Positions 1 to 10,809 of a stretch of 64,000 nucleotides of DNA are shown here, one piece after another; the first letter of the stretch is position 1, and every line of letters begins with the position of its first letter. This stretch comes from Chiridota heheva (lineage: Eukaryota; Echinodermata; Holothuroidea; Apodida; Chiridotidae), in assembly GCA_020152595.1 (NCBI GenBank), contig JAIGNY010003802.1, positions 1 to 64,000 on the forward strand, read 5' to 3'. Under the pieces are notes generated by a model. The model was given only the letters and a program-made list of their open reading frames with translations, had not been told where the DNA came from and did not search any database. Made by a program: the position numbers and the translations under genes.

Positions 1-228
1 ATTTAAGTTTAAAGTTTGATATTATTTCTGTAAAAACGACGGAAATCAGACTAGTTGTGATGTGATAACCTCGGATTCCTCAAAGTCTTTATGTATTCTA
101 TCATATTTTGTCCTATGATTTTGTGGCTTAAAAACCATGGGATATGTCAAAAAAGTAGTAAAGCTGAATCTAGGAAGGTATTTATAACATACCACCTGAA
201 GAAAGTTTGAAGGAAAAAAAATTTAAAT
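1..228 (+). repeat. MITE family A, truncated copy at window edge
   Basis: The first ~228 bases match the interior of the element at 27659-28162 (shared words include AGACTAGTTGTGATGT, TATTCTATCATATTTTG and AAAAACCATGG). The same sequence lies inverted at 33080-33410. It is non-coding, and its left end is cut by the window edge. Confidence 0.6.
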
Positions 229-2200
229 ATTGAAAAAATTAAATAAACTTTATTTCCTTTTCAGCCATTCCGGGTGCAGGACTTTTTTCTTTTGCTTAAA
301 TATCCTGACAAATCGGACAATAATTACATTTCTGGGAGTTTTCAGTTGAGGTACAGTATGTTGCAATTTTTATCAAAATCACGAACAGTTGTTTTTTTTC
401 CTATTGACCACTAATGATAGTGCCCCTATGGATTTTCATTTCGGCTTTAATTCGGGGTGATACTAAAAGGAATGCCAATCGAATGTCCATTGAAATACAC
501 ACAGAAAACAAATGCCCATTGAGTTTACTGCATGTACAAATTGTCCATATTGCGAATGCCCATTGAGTAACATGAACAGTTATAACACTATAACGGATAG
601 CTACAAAATTGTATAAGTACTTTAGCATGACAAACTCAGGTTAGGTTAGGTTTAGTAATTAGTCATATCCCACAATACACTTTTTGACATACATGTACTG
701 GTGGCATGTACACTACAATGGGTTATTACACTTTCCATACATACAGTAGGTGTGTTAAACGTTAGGCTACCAAGCTTAGGCCCATGGTCGATGGAGTGAA
801 TTTGCTCCAAACTTGCTATCTTACTATATTATGTACCTTTCTTGCTTTAATTCTTATACGTAGTTCTTTAAAGTTGTTTTAGTGCTCAAAAAAGCAAAAT
901 TAGAAAACCCTTTATGCTTGTTTTGGCAAAAAAGTTTTTCCCAGTCGGACCTTTGAAGTTTCTGTCACTCATGTCAAGCTTGTGTTGTTTATATTGACGT
1001 CATATTACTTCGATGATTTTCATACAGCTTGATTGGCTTACAACTCGTGCACATTTAAATAGAATCAACTAACATGTAAACATTTTTATTAAACTTTGAT
1101 CTCATGAATAATCAATACAATTTTGTTCCGCTCTTAAAGTAATGGCTGAATAGTTGTTCGCATCACCTACAGAAGACTCACAGAAAATAAATCCTACCAT
1201 TTCCAAGTAAATTTCATACGGGATTATTTTGTGGTTAAACAATAAGTTTGTTGTGAACCTAGTGATAAAAGATTTTTAATATTTTAGTGAAGAATATTTT
1301 CAGGAAAGTTGTGTAAAGCTAAGACGTAAATCTCACAATTTTTGTCTTTCATCTCCAATAGTGGGCAAAGAAAAAAACATAACCAACAGCAATCACACAA
1401 TATTAGCATACAGAAACGTGTTAAAGTGAAAGAAATTATGGCAAAACGATGGTAAATGATTCCATAACTAGGTTAGGTTGGGGTTTAGGCTAACCCTAAC
1501 CTTAAGAAATCGATATTACTATCGACTACCATACTGCGTAATTGCCATAACACAAAAGATTTACAGTACAGCAGTAGGTATTGGCATTCATGTTATCAAT
1601 GGGCATTCGTTTTAGTACTATTATTACCCTCAATTGGGAGAGGTCTAAAAGTGGATTTCGGAAAACATTTGCAATAAAAATGTGGTTTTCGATAGGTGGT
1701 TCTCCATTGACTTAAGACGCGAAGTTACGCGGTAACTTCGCGAGTACCCTTTCACGGAGGCTACCGTAGTTTTGTCGCCTATTTGAATCCTTTGGCATCC
1801 AAATCCCTCATTTTTCGTGGAATAGGTATTGGTCCCATCAAGACAACAAAAGCTTACAATTGGCAAACACCAGAAATATCCGACAATCTTTTCAACAAAT
1901 CTTCACTCTTATCTTCACTTGAGTTTTCTCCTGACTTCTTGTCACTCCACGTTACTCGAGAGGCCATACTTCTATAATTTTGCAGATAACCATAAGAAAC
2001 ATGCAAAACAACCCTGCATGAAGGTAAAGGTGGTACATTATAATTATGCTGCTCATGGATCCTCAAAAATAAAAATATATTTATTTTTTTAAATTCATAA
2101 AGTACCTTCTTCAAAATAAATATTTAGGAAGCTACTTCTATTAACGCCCTAATACATTAAAATGTATGAATTGTTCAGTTTCAATTACCTCCGTGTGATG
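229..2200. other. AT-rich intergenic stretch, no gene recognised
   Basis: I see no conserved coding sequence here; open frames are short and on both strands. The word TGCCCATTGAG recurs near 510 and 557, with a related ATGGGCATTCG near 1600. AGGTTAGGTTAGG-like words occur near 640 and 1470. A perfect hairpin lies at 1718-1742 and is listed separately. Confidence 0.5.
1718..1742. repeat. Perfect 11-bp inverted repeat with 3-nt loop
   Basis: The arm CGCGAAGTTAC is followed by GCG and then by the exact reverse complement GTAACTTCGCG. It is GC-rich and CpG-rich in an AT-rich context. It could be a transposon terminal structure or a recombination scar. No T-run follows that would suggest an RNA terminator. 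Confidence 0.85.
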
Positions 2201-2211
2201 TCTAATGTAAT

Positions 2212-4850
2212 ATGGTTAGAAGTGTGCTAAGTAGCGGTAATGTAGGATGTAGTGATCATGACCTTATTAATTTTGATCTATATTCTTTCACAAAGGCTTC
2301 TCCAGCTGATAAACTGGTTTTAGATTTTAGGAATGCTGACTTTGCTGCACTTCAGGATAATTTATCATTCGATGGGACTTCTTTGCTCGTGACTTAGATC
2401 CTTCCAAAGCATGGAATGTTTTCCAAACTATAGTTTTGGAGGGTGTAGATAAGTTTGTCCCATTAAAGAAAATATGTAGGCGTAATCGGCCAGTGTGGAT
2501 GTGAGGTTTTGAAGGCTGTTCGGGAAAAGAAGATATAAAAGAAGAAGTTGTGGCGTTGTTATAAACACATTGGGTGTCCTGTGGAGCTTGCTATGTATAA
2601 GGATCATGAACAGTTTACAAAGGGTTTAATAAGAGATACTAAACGTTTTTCCAAAGAGTTTAAGATTAATCCTAAGTCGTTTCATTCTTATGTTCGAACA
2701 AAGTAAAAAAAACAAGGAGACTGGCTGTTGGTCCCCTTCAGGGTAATGATGGTGTTACTATCAATAGTAGTAAGGATATGGTTGAGATTTTGAATGAATA
2801 CTTAATGTCTGTTTTTACTAAGGAGTCCCTTGCTGATGATGTTGTGGATTATCTTAGCCTGTGCACTCTCCAGTATCCATCATTAAAAATGTTGATTTTT
2901 CAGGTGATGTTGTGTCTAAGAAGTTGTAGGGTTTGAACTCAAATGAAGCACCCGGTCCAGATGGTATACATCCTGCTGTCTTACGTGATTATTCTGATGT
3001 TATTTCTGTTCCCATGAGTATTATCTTTTCAAAGTGCTTTAATGTTGGTGTTGTTCCCAGTAATTGGAGAATTGCTAAACTGAAGTCACTCCTATATTTA
3101 AAAAGGGTGACTACAGTTTGCCTTGTAATTATAGGTCAGTGAAATTTACTAGTGTTATGTGCAAGGTCATATCATCCATATTTAAGGATGTTGTACTAGA
3201 TCATTAACTGGTCAATAGTTTGTAGAATTTGTCCCAGCATGGGTTCTTACCTAAGAAGCCTTGTGTTTTTAATTTACTGGAGTTTCTTGATGATGTTACT
3301 AAACTAGTTGATTCTGGTCATAATGTGGATGTTAACTATTTCCCAAAAGCATTTGATCAAGTTCCATTGGGTAGGCTCATGATGAAAACAAATGCACTTG
3401 GTGTGGAGGGAAAGCGTGCTAGTTGAATATATTCTTGGCTTGTTGACAGGTCTCGAAGAATTGTTTTTAATGGTGAAATATCTCCATGGATGAAGGTTAC
3501 AAGTGGTGTTCCTCAGGGTTCTATATTGGGTCCGCTTCTTTTCTTAATCTTCATTAATGATATTGATGTTTCCCTTGGCGCCAGGATTTGTAAATTTTTC
3601 TGATGACACTAAGCTGTACAGGATTGATGCTAGGGATTATTCACGTTTGCAAACTGATCTGGATAAGTTAGTTTCTTGGTCCCAAACATGGCAGATGTCA
3701 TTCAATGTTGATGAATGCGAAGTTATTCATTTTGGTCAGAACAATTTGGTTTTTGATTACTGCATGAATGATTCAAATCTTGGTTGTGTTGATCAAGAAA
3801 GGGATCTAGGAGGTGTTGTCATTAATAGCAATCTGAAGCCTTATAAACAGTGTGCTAAAGCAAATAGGATGCTTGGTTTGATTAGAGGAATTTTTTGCTT
3901 TCTTAGTAGAGAGGTTGTTCTTAATTTGCATAAGCAGTTAGTCAGGCCTCACTTGAGTACGCTATTTAAGCTTGGAGTCCCTTTTATGAGAAGGATTAGT
4001 TCGTTTTGGAGCAGGTTCAGCGTAGAGCCATTAGACTCATTCCCGAAGTAAGGAATCTCTCTTATGAATCTAGGTTGCGAAATCTTGGTTTGACCACGCT
4101 TGACTTGAAAAGAGTACGTGGCGATATGATTCAGATTTTTAAATTCCTATCGGGTAGTGATGCTTTGACTTCCTGTTATTTGTTGCATGTTTCAGCTAAT
4201 CCTCATGTGACACGTGGCAACAGTTTGAAGTTGACCAAAGAATTCTCACGGATAGATAATCGGCGTTTTAGCTTTTCGCAAAGAGTTGTTAATGAGTGGA
4301 ATGGTTTGCCTGAGTGGGTAGTTAGCTCCAATTTTGTTCACAATTTCAAAGTCAACATTGATAATTTCTTTACCAACTCTGGGCGTCTTTGATTTTTTTT
4401 TTTTTTTTGTGGTGGTGGTCTTAGTTTGGGATTTATATGGGGTGACTAACCCTTCTTAGTCCGTAATCTTGTTATATTATGTTATGTAAACAAATTTATC
4501 AAAATTATTAGTGAGAAGTTAATAAGCAAGTGCAGCATATTCCCATGTATCCACCCAATTTTTTACATCATAAACTTTTAATTGATTTCGTGTTACCTCT
4601 TTCACCCCTGTTGTATATGATTATATTGTGTAGTTTTTATGTACTTTATATCTTCCATTCAATTTCATTTTCTTTTCCTTTTTCATTACATGTATATAGC
4701 GTAAATACCTCTTTTCACCTTTTATTACCTCTTATTATTATTTTCTTTCTTTTTATTCTTGCATGGCATCTGTATTTTGTTATGTTCTTTGAACTCTTAT
4801 ACCCCGGAAGGGGTCGACAGAGTCTGAAATAAACTTGTATACACTTGTAA
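2212..4850 (+). pseudogene. CR1-like non-LTR retrotransposon (LINE), decayed
   Basis: Translation gives the end of an apurinic-like endonuclease (GCSDHDLINFDL, about 2245-2285), then a reverse transcriptase. RT blocks include APGPDGIHPAVLRD near 2947, FPKAFDQVPLGRL near 3344, [14 protein letters not shown] near 3500 and a catalytic box degraded to FSDDTKLYR near 3596. The tail reads FSQRVVNEWNGLPEWVV near 4276, the C-terminal signature of CR1/L2-type LINEs. Stops and frameshifts separate the blocks (near 2397, 3140, 3426, 3555 and 4010). The last frame ends at 4392, followed by a T-rich 3' UTR and a tail ending near 4850 (CCCCGGAAGGGG then AAATAAAC). It is a dead copy; clade assignment is from motif memory. 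Confidence 0.75.
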
Positions 4851-4859
4851 CTCCATGAG

Positions 4860-5425
4860 CAGCATACTGTCATTATTTCTTGCCAAAGTTGAGGTTAAGT
4901 CATGTAGACTAATGCTTGCTGCCTTCCTACAGATCATGACTTGCAGTCTTGTAGACAGGTTTTGCGAACACTTCAAACATGCAGTGGTCAAGAGCCAGCA
5001 GTTACAGGCAGTCAGGGTTGAACTTTGACGGGTGATCATTCCAAAACACATTTAGCAATGATTTAAAACTGTTAATTGATAGGGCATTAACAACATGACC
5101 ATTCAAACTGTTCCAAGTATTGATGATGCGAAAAGCAAAAGTAGATATGTGTCGTGCACGGTCCTGCATGTACCTTTCTTTTTAAATTCCAAGTGTGACC
5201 TTTTGTCCTGGAAGCTTTATTTTGCTAAAATAAAGGGCTCAAACCTAATGTCTTCCAAACCATGTAAAATTGTATACACTTGTATCATATCATTTCAGAC
5301 CCGTCTATACTGAAGTGAAGGTATGCCAATAATTCTTAAACGGTCACAATACAGAAGATCTTGAATAGAAAGAATCAACTTGGTTGCTCTTTTCTGTACG
5401 TTTTAAATTTCCTGGCATCTTACTT
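4860..5425 (-). pseudogene. CR1-like LINE C-terminal remnant, antisense
   Basis: Read on the - strand from about 5420, translation gives QKRATKLILSI, then YCDRLRIIGIPSLQYRR, then NDMIQVYTILHGLEDIRFEP and a weaker HDTYLLLLFASSI...LGT segment. This is the same post-RT region (RATK..., LGLP.L..RR..GDMI) as the + strand LINE at 4006-4392, but diverged and broken by stops. The two CR1-like tails therefore face each other at about 4850. Confidence 0.6.
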
Positions 5426-5429
5426 TGTA

Positions 5430-6340
5430 TACGGATTCCAAACTGGTGTACAGTATTATAAAACTGGTCACACTAAAGCTTTGTGAATAACTCGGAATAT
5501 ATCCGCATCCATACACTGATGCTATGTAAGCTTAGATGTGGTTATATTAAATTTCCAAGTAATCTGAACATATTTAGGGAAATTCTTAGTGACACAAATT
5601 GTACATTATATGCTGTGCGTGATGAGTTTTATTATCTATTTGTTTGCACTGCCTTTAAAAATACTAGACTTAATTAGGCTACATTAACCCGTATTATACC
5701 ATCCGTCCAAAAATGTTCCAACTTTTTAATTATAAAAATGCATTAAAGCATAAAAAGTTAGTTAGGTTTTCCAAAGTTTTGTATCTTAAGTTTAACTAAC
5801 ATTTCTGACATGTCATGTGTCATTAAAAATATATAAATACTCCTTCTTTCCCCAAACACTCAAAGATTGAAATGTTTTATCGCCAGCCATTACCAAAGTC
5901 TGAACTGTTTAAAATCTTAACTTACTAAAGATTGTGTTGTGTTCAAATATGCTCAGATTAGCATTATATAAGGTTACCACTTCTGATCAGACAGACTGAC
6001 AGAGGAGATTTTACTCCTAAAAACTGAAAAAAATTCTGCCAAAATTGTTGGGTTAATGGCTTAAAACTAACACAAAATCCAGAATGTAATTGATGAAAAG
6101 ATGAACATTTTAAACTCTTATATTAATAAAATCTATTCAGCTCGGCCAACTTTTCTAGGTTCATGGACGCAGCTCTGTATGACTGCATGATAGGATCCAG
6201 TGGTGAATTATGAAGATTTATAGTTTTAGATGCCCCAAATGGTTCCTAATCATCGGGGCTATGGATTTTAAGCGTTTGTGGGTGGGCATCTTTCATATAT
6301 ACATCCTAGTTGCCAAATCATAGCCATCAGTATCATACTG
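5430..6340. other. AT-rich intergenic stretch, nothing recognised
   Basis: Only short open frames are present, without family motifs. I see no RNA gene, and nothing here extends the flanking LINE remnants. Confidence 0.4.
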
Positions 6341-6349
6341 AGTGCATGG

Positions 6350-6725
6350 AGATAATTCTGACATCTATGACGATTCGGGCATGATTGAGATGTATCTCTG
6401 ATTTAAACAGTATAACCGGCTTTTCACATCTCTGCCCGACTAGGTGCCCAGTATGATATTGTCAGCAACGTGATGCCGAGTCGGGAGGACATGATTTTGA
6501 TATCTATATACGAATCGAACACGGTTGAGATGTATCTCTTTAAACCAGTACATCCGACTTTTCACATCTTTGCCCGACTAACAGACTAAGTTTGCAATTA
6601 TGATGTAGTCAGCATCATGCCGCATCATAATATTTATCTGACTCGGGCATGACTGAGATATACTCTGACAGTCTAACATACTCCGGACATTATATACATC
6701 TCTGCCAAACTAAGATCAGTATTCG
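6350..6725. repeat. Degenerate tandem units of roughly 120-170 bp
   Basis: A module containing GAGATGTATCTCT, then TTTCACATCT and TGCCCGACTA, recurs from about 6388, about 6510 and, more weakly, about 6650. Each follows a TCGGGCATGA-like or CGAACACGGTTGA word. No coding potential is evident; it is a diverged tandem repeat or nested repeat fragments. Confidence 0.5.
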
Positions 6726-7109
6726 GCCAATTAGAAGAAAAGGAAGGAGGGGCGGGGGAACTCGTACGGCCATGGAGAAAAACAACTATGACATTATGCA
6801 TATTAGAAAGTATTTTGATTTTTTGCAGCTTTTGTGAAGAAACAATAACAAAAAGTTATACACATTTTAAGTTTCCCACAATTTTTGTTCAATACTGGGC
6901 CATTTTTTTGCAATACGAAATAGTCAAAATTGGAACTGTGCGGCGAAAAAAAATACCTGGGAGTTTAAGCACCCCAACCCTTTTTTTGTCCGAAAAAAAG
7001 TTTTACACCAACTTGTTGGGTCTTAATTTTTTTTTTACCCATTTTCTAAAAGCTTAAAGGGTTTGAAATTGGTTTTTTCTTAAAAAAATTACGATTTTTC
7101 CCGGAAATT

Positions 7110-7672
7110 CACTAATTTGTTAAGATAATTGGCAAAAAGAGAAGCTCAGAAGCGGGCCATACATCAGTACATACCGTAGATAAGTCGCCCAAAGGGCCGA
7201 GGAGCAACCGCTCCCACTCAGTAAACTCCGAGAGCCAAGGCGGGCGTGCTGGCAGGGGACCAGAGCGGCAACTGCACCCCTGCGATGCTTTCTGAGAGGG
7301 CGCCAAGTGCCCAGAGGGGCGCAGAAATCGTCCTGAGAACATATTTTTAATGCCCCTAAAACATTTACGTGTTGATCAATATTTTTTCTTTATCCTATAT
7401 TAAGCACGTAATATTCCAATTTTTGAGTCCAAAAATGCATGAATTTTCTACAGAAAAGACCAAATTTTCCGGGGACTTCGCCCAAACCCCCACACTATTG
7501 GCACTTGAGCTCGGACAGTAGCCAATGCATGACGATAAGTTGTTGGCAATATTTGATATCTGTCCCTGCCATGAAGGGCAAACAATTTCATTGAATACAC
7601 TTGGTAGAAGAAGCCTTTCGAGAGGGCGCCGAATGTTCACAGGGGCGTAAAAATTTTCATGAGAAATATATT
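7110..7672. repeat. Two related GC-rich repeat units
   Basis: Two blocks, about 7135-7345 and 7455-7672, share the end GAGAGGGCGCC(A/G)A..G followed by AGGGGCG and a TGAGAA stretch. They stand out as GC-rich islands in AT-rich DNA. The - strand frames across them look like low-complexity translation rather than a protein family. They are probably ends of a dispersed repeat. Confidence 0.45.
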
Positions 7673-8139
7673 CTTATACACTTTTTATTCTCAACGTCGT
7701 AAATGTGTTTTTTCTTTCTTTCTCAAAGCTTTATTCAAAAACATGAAAACCATTTCTAGACCCCAACTAAATACATATATTGTAGTGAATGGGATCCTAT
7801 TTATTTGTTTCAAGATATATATCCCTTTTAACTAACTTTAGTGTGGAATTGACACGATTTTAAGTAATATTTTGCTACCAAACTCACAATAAAAATTGCT
7901 ACTAGCTTCCCGGGGCTAGATCTGACACAATATTTATAAATTTTCTGCTACCAAAATCGCGAGAAATACATGGGATTCCGAGGGTTTCGCCCCCAGCGCC
8001 CCTACCTGCAACTTTGCCTCATAGATGTGACAAGGCTTCCTGTAAAACCCCGGGTCTCCGGTCCCCTCCAGGGCTTTGCGGCCTTCACCCTATAGCATGG
8101 CTAAAGTTGACACAATTTTGGCCCCTAATAATGAACGCC

Positions 8140-8770
8140 TACCGAAATCATTTTCTTCGGTCAGGAAATCTTCAATTTCTGGAAAATCTCGGTCCTTCAA
8201 TTTTTTAGGAAATTCCCTTTATTTTGGGAATATTTTTTTATTTGGGGGAAATTTTCTTCAATTTTTGGAAAGTTTTCTCTAATTTTCTGGAAATTTCCTG
8301 AAATCTCGTGAAATTTTTGGCCTTTTTGGGATTTTTTTCTTCTTCACTATTTGTGAAATTCATTGCTTCCATTTTCGTGAAATTTCCTTCATTTCTTGGA
8401 TAATTTCTTTAATTTTGGGGAATTTTTTTCCAATTCTTAAAAGTTATCTTCAATGTTTTGGAAATTCCCTTCATTTTGGGGATATTTTTTTTTAATTTTT
8501 GGGAAATTTGCTTCAGTTTTGGCAATTTTTTTTTTAATTTTCGGGAAATTTCCTTCATTTCAAGTTGGAGATATTTTCTTTAATTTGGGGGAAATATTTT
8601 TCATTTTTCTGGAAACTTGCTTTATTTTCGGGAAATTTTGGGTCTTTTCGAGAATTTGTTCTTTTTCACTTTTCGGGAAATTTGTTTCCATTTTCGTAAT
8701 CAATTTTGGGGAAATTTCCTTCATATCCGAACTTTTTCTTCTTCTTAATTTTTCAGGAATTTTAACAAAG
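8140..8770. repeat. Degenerate array built on GGGAAATTTCCTTCA
   Basis: About 600 bp consist of imperfect ~20-nt units of the form TTTTCGGGAAATTTCCTTCA. Open frames here translate to Phe/Ile/Gly-rich low-complexity peptides and are not genes. The same motif builds the arrays at 9010-9480, 9930-10200 and, on the other strand, 17285-17690. Confidence 0.65.
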
Positions 8771-9009
8771 CTGCTTTGCCCCTTGGACCCCCTTGCATGG
8801 CTTTCTCCCTTGATCAGTTGATTGAAACACTGATTTTAAGCAATTTCCTAAACGGTGCCATCTAAACAGTCATGCCAATTTAATCTATGTGCCAATCGTT
8901 TTATATTAGCATTTTTTCAGGGGGGTGCCAAAATGCCCTTGCCCCCCCCCCCTCCTAAGTTAAACATGATTCACCACGCCATTGGCCCGTGGATATCTTG
9001 GAGACACGG

Positions 9010-9480
9010 GCTAAAAATCAAGGAAAATTGCCCCAAAAGAAAATTTTCGGAAAATGAAGGAAATTTCTGGGGGGAAGCTAATTACAGAGAGGATTTCACC
9101 ACTGTTGTATCCTTTCTTCTCGCAGTCTTGGTTGGGAGGTCAAATTGGGAAATTTTTGACACAGAATTGGTAGACTAAAGAAAAAAACTATTTAAATTAT
9201 TTAAAAGTTTGGAAGAATTTTGCAAGATTTCCAGAAAATTTGAGAAAAATTGAAAAAAAAATCTGCAAAAATAAAGGAAATTTCCCGAAAATGTCCGAAT
9301 ATCAAAGAAAATTATACCTAAGAGAATTCCTCCTTGGTTACTTTTTCCGGCTGGGAGGTCAAATTGGAAAAATTTTAAACTATAAGTTGGTAAATTTTAA
9401 AGGGAAATTTTGTAACAACTGGATATTTTGACAAAATTTGGCAACATATCACGGAAATTGCAGGAATTTTTTTGATTAGC
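9010..9480. repeat. GGAAATTTCC-type degenerate array, second block
   Basis: Repeated GGAAAATT, GGAAATTTC and CGGAAAATG words are spaced about 20-30 nt apart, with two copies of a GGGAGGTCAAATTGG(G/A)AAA segment (about 9133 and 9353). It is the same low-complexity family as 8140-8770 and is non-coding. Confidence 0.5.
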
Positions 9481-9929
9481 AGTGGAAAATAAAGCAATTT
9501 GCGCGTTTCTTAGCCCTAGGACTGTAGGTGCCATTTCGGTTTTAAGAACACCAGCAAGTACTTTAATGAAAGTGCGCGTAACTTGGGCAGATATACTGTA
9601 CATTAACATTATGAATACATTACACGGAAAATAATGCTCGGGTCTTCTGTCGAAAACGAAGTTATTGTGATTTCCATTCATTTCAAGTTTAATTTACTGT
9701 CAGTCCTATACGGACACACTATTTAATAAGGAATTTTACGCAGGGAGTTGCCATTTAGACTCCTGGTTAAAGGTTATTTTAAATTTTACGGGCCTCCTAC
9801 CACCCGGGTCCCCTACGACCTCAGGCCCGGGCCACCCCTCCCCCTCCCGAGTCGGCGGCCGTGTTCCCGATGCTCTCCCTAGGTCTAACTGCGTTCCCAT
9901 AGATAAGTGAGTCACAAATACAAACATTT

Positions 9930-10200
9930 TCGGAAATTTTGTTTCATTCAATTTTTCTTCAATTTTCGGAATATTTTTCTCATTTTCGGAATATGTTGCT
10001 TATTTTCAGGAACTTTTTGGCCAATTTCGGGGTAATCTCCTTCAGTTCCGAACAATTTTTTTCGCTTTTTTTGGTTAATTTTGCTCACTTTCGGTTAATT
10101 TTGTTAACTTTGAAAAAATTTGGGCCATTTTGGGGGTAATTTCTTTCATTTTTCGATAAATAGAAAAATTTTCTTCCATTTTCAGAAGAAAAAAAAATCA
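9930..10200. repeat. GGAAATTTTC-type degenerate array, third block
   Basis: Imperfect units around TTTTCGGAATATTT and TTTCGGTTAATTTTG are repeated with ~20-30 nt spacing. A GC-rich patch (about 9790-9890) precedes it. No coding potential is seen. Confidence 0.5.
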
Positions 10201-10686
10201 CCCTTTTATGTGATGGGTATCTTAACGGATTTAGGAGTCAAGTAAATCCACCCCACAAAAATATGTTTAACTACTACATCATTGATGTTCTAGTTCTTGT
10301 TAATGGTACAAGCGCTTATGGACATTGAGTTAAATCAGGGAAATGGCAACTCCCTGGTTGAATTACATAAATCCAGACTATTAATACTTCTGCTAGGCCT
10401 ATTGCTACACATAATTTTTTTCACAGAGAGTAATTGATGTATGGAATTCTTTACTAGAATCAGTTATAACCTTTCCATCTCTTAATTGTTTCAAGTCAAA
10501 AATGGAAATCTCAACCTGGACTTTACAACTACAGAGTCGAGGTGATTTAAGAGCGATGAAATGGTTAGCCAACAACATCATGATGATGATGGTGAACACA
10601 AACACAGATTAATATCTGTAAACGAAAATACCGCCACAAACTTCAATTTCGTCTTCTTCAAGTTCTTGCCGACTCAATTTCTCAAC

Positions 10687-10809
10687 ATGGATGATAAATA
10701 TATTTACTGCGATTTGTGTCGTAGAAATGACTCAAATGGCAAAAGACATGTATTTTCAAGACGACACAAAGAAAAGCTAAAAACTATTTTAAGCAGATTT
10801 GCAGAAAAG
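10687..10809 (+). CDS. CENATAC: CENATAC exon 1 (start, zinc finger 1)
   Basis: This exon encodes 41 residues containing YCDLC, then [14 protein letters not shown], the first C2H2 finger. It ends in phase 0 at AAG followed by the donor GTAGGT. The 5' UTR and any upstream non-coding exon are not resolved. Confidence 0.92.

Noticed and set aside
10561-10686. Upstream in-frame ATG as the CENATAC start
   Set aside because: The extra 42 residues have no similarity to the family, whereas the ATG at 10687 places the first zinc finger at the usual distance from the start. It cannot be excluded without transcripts.
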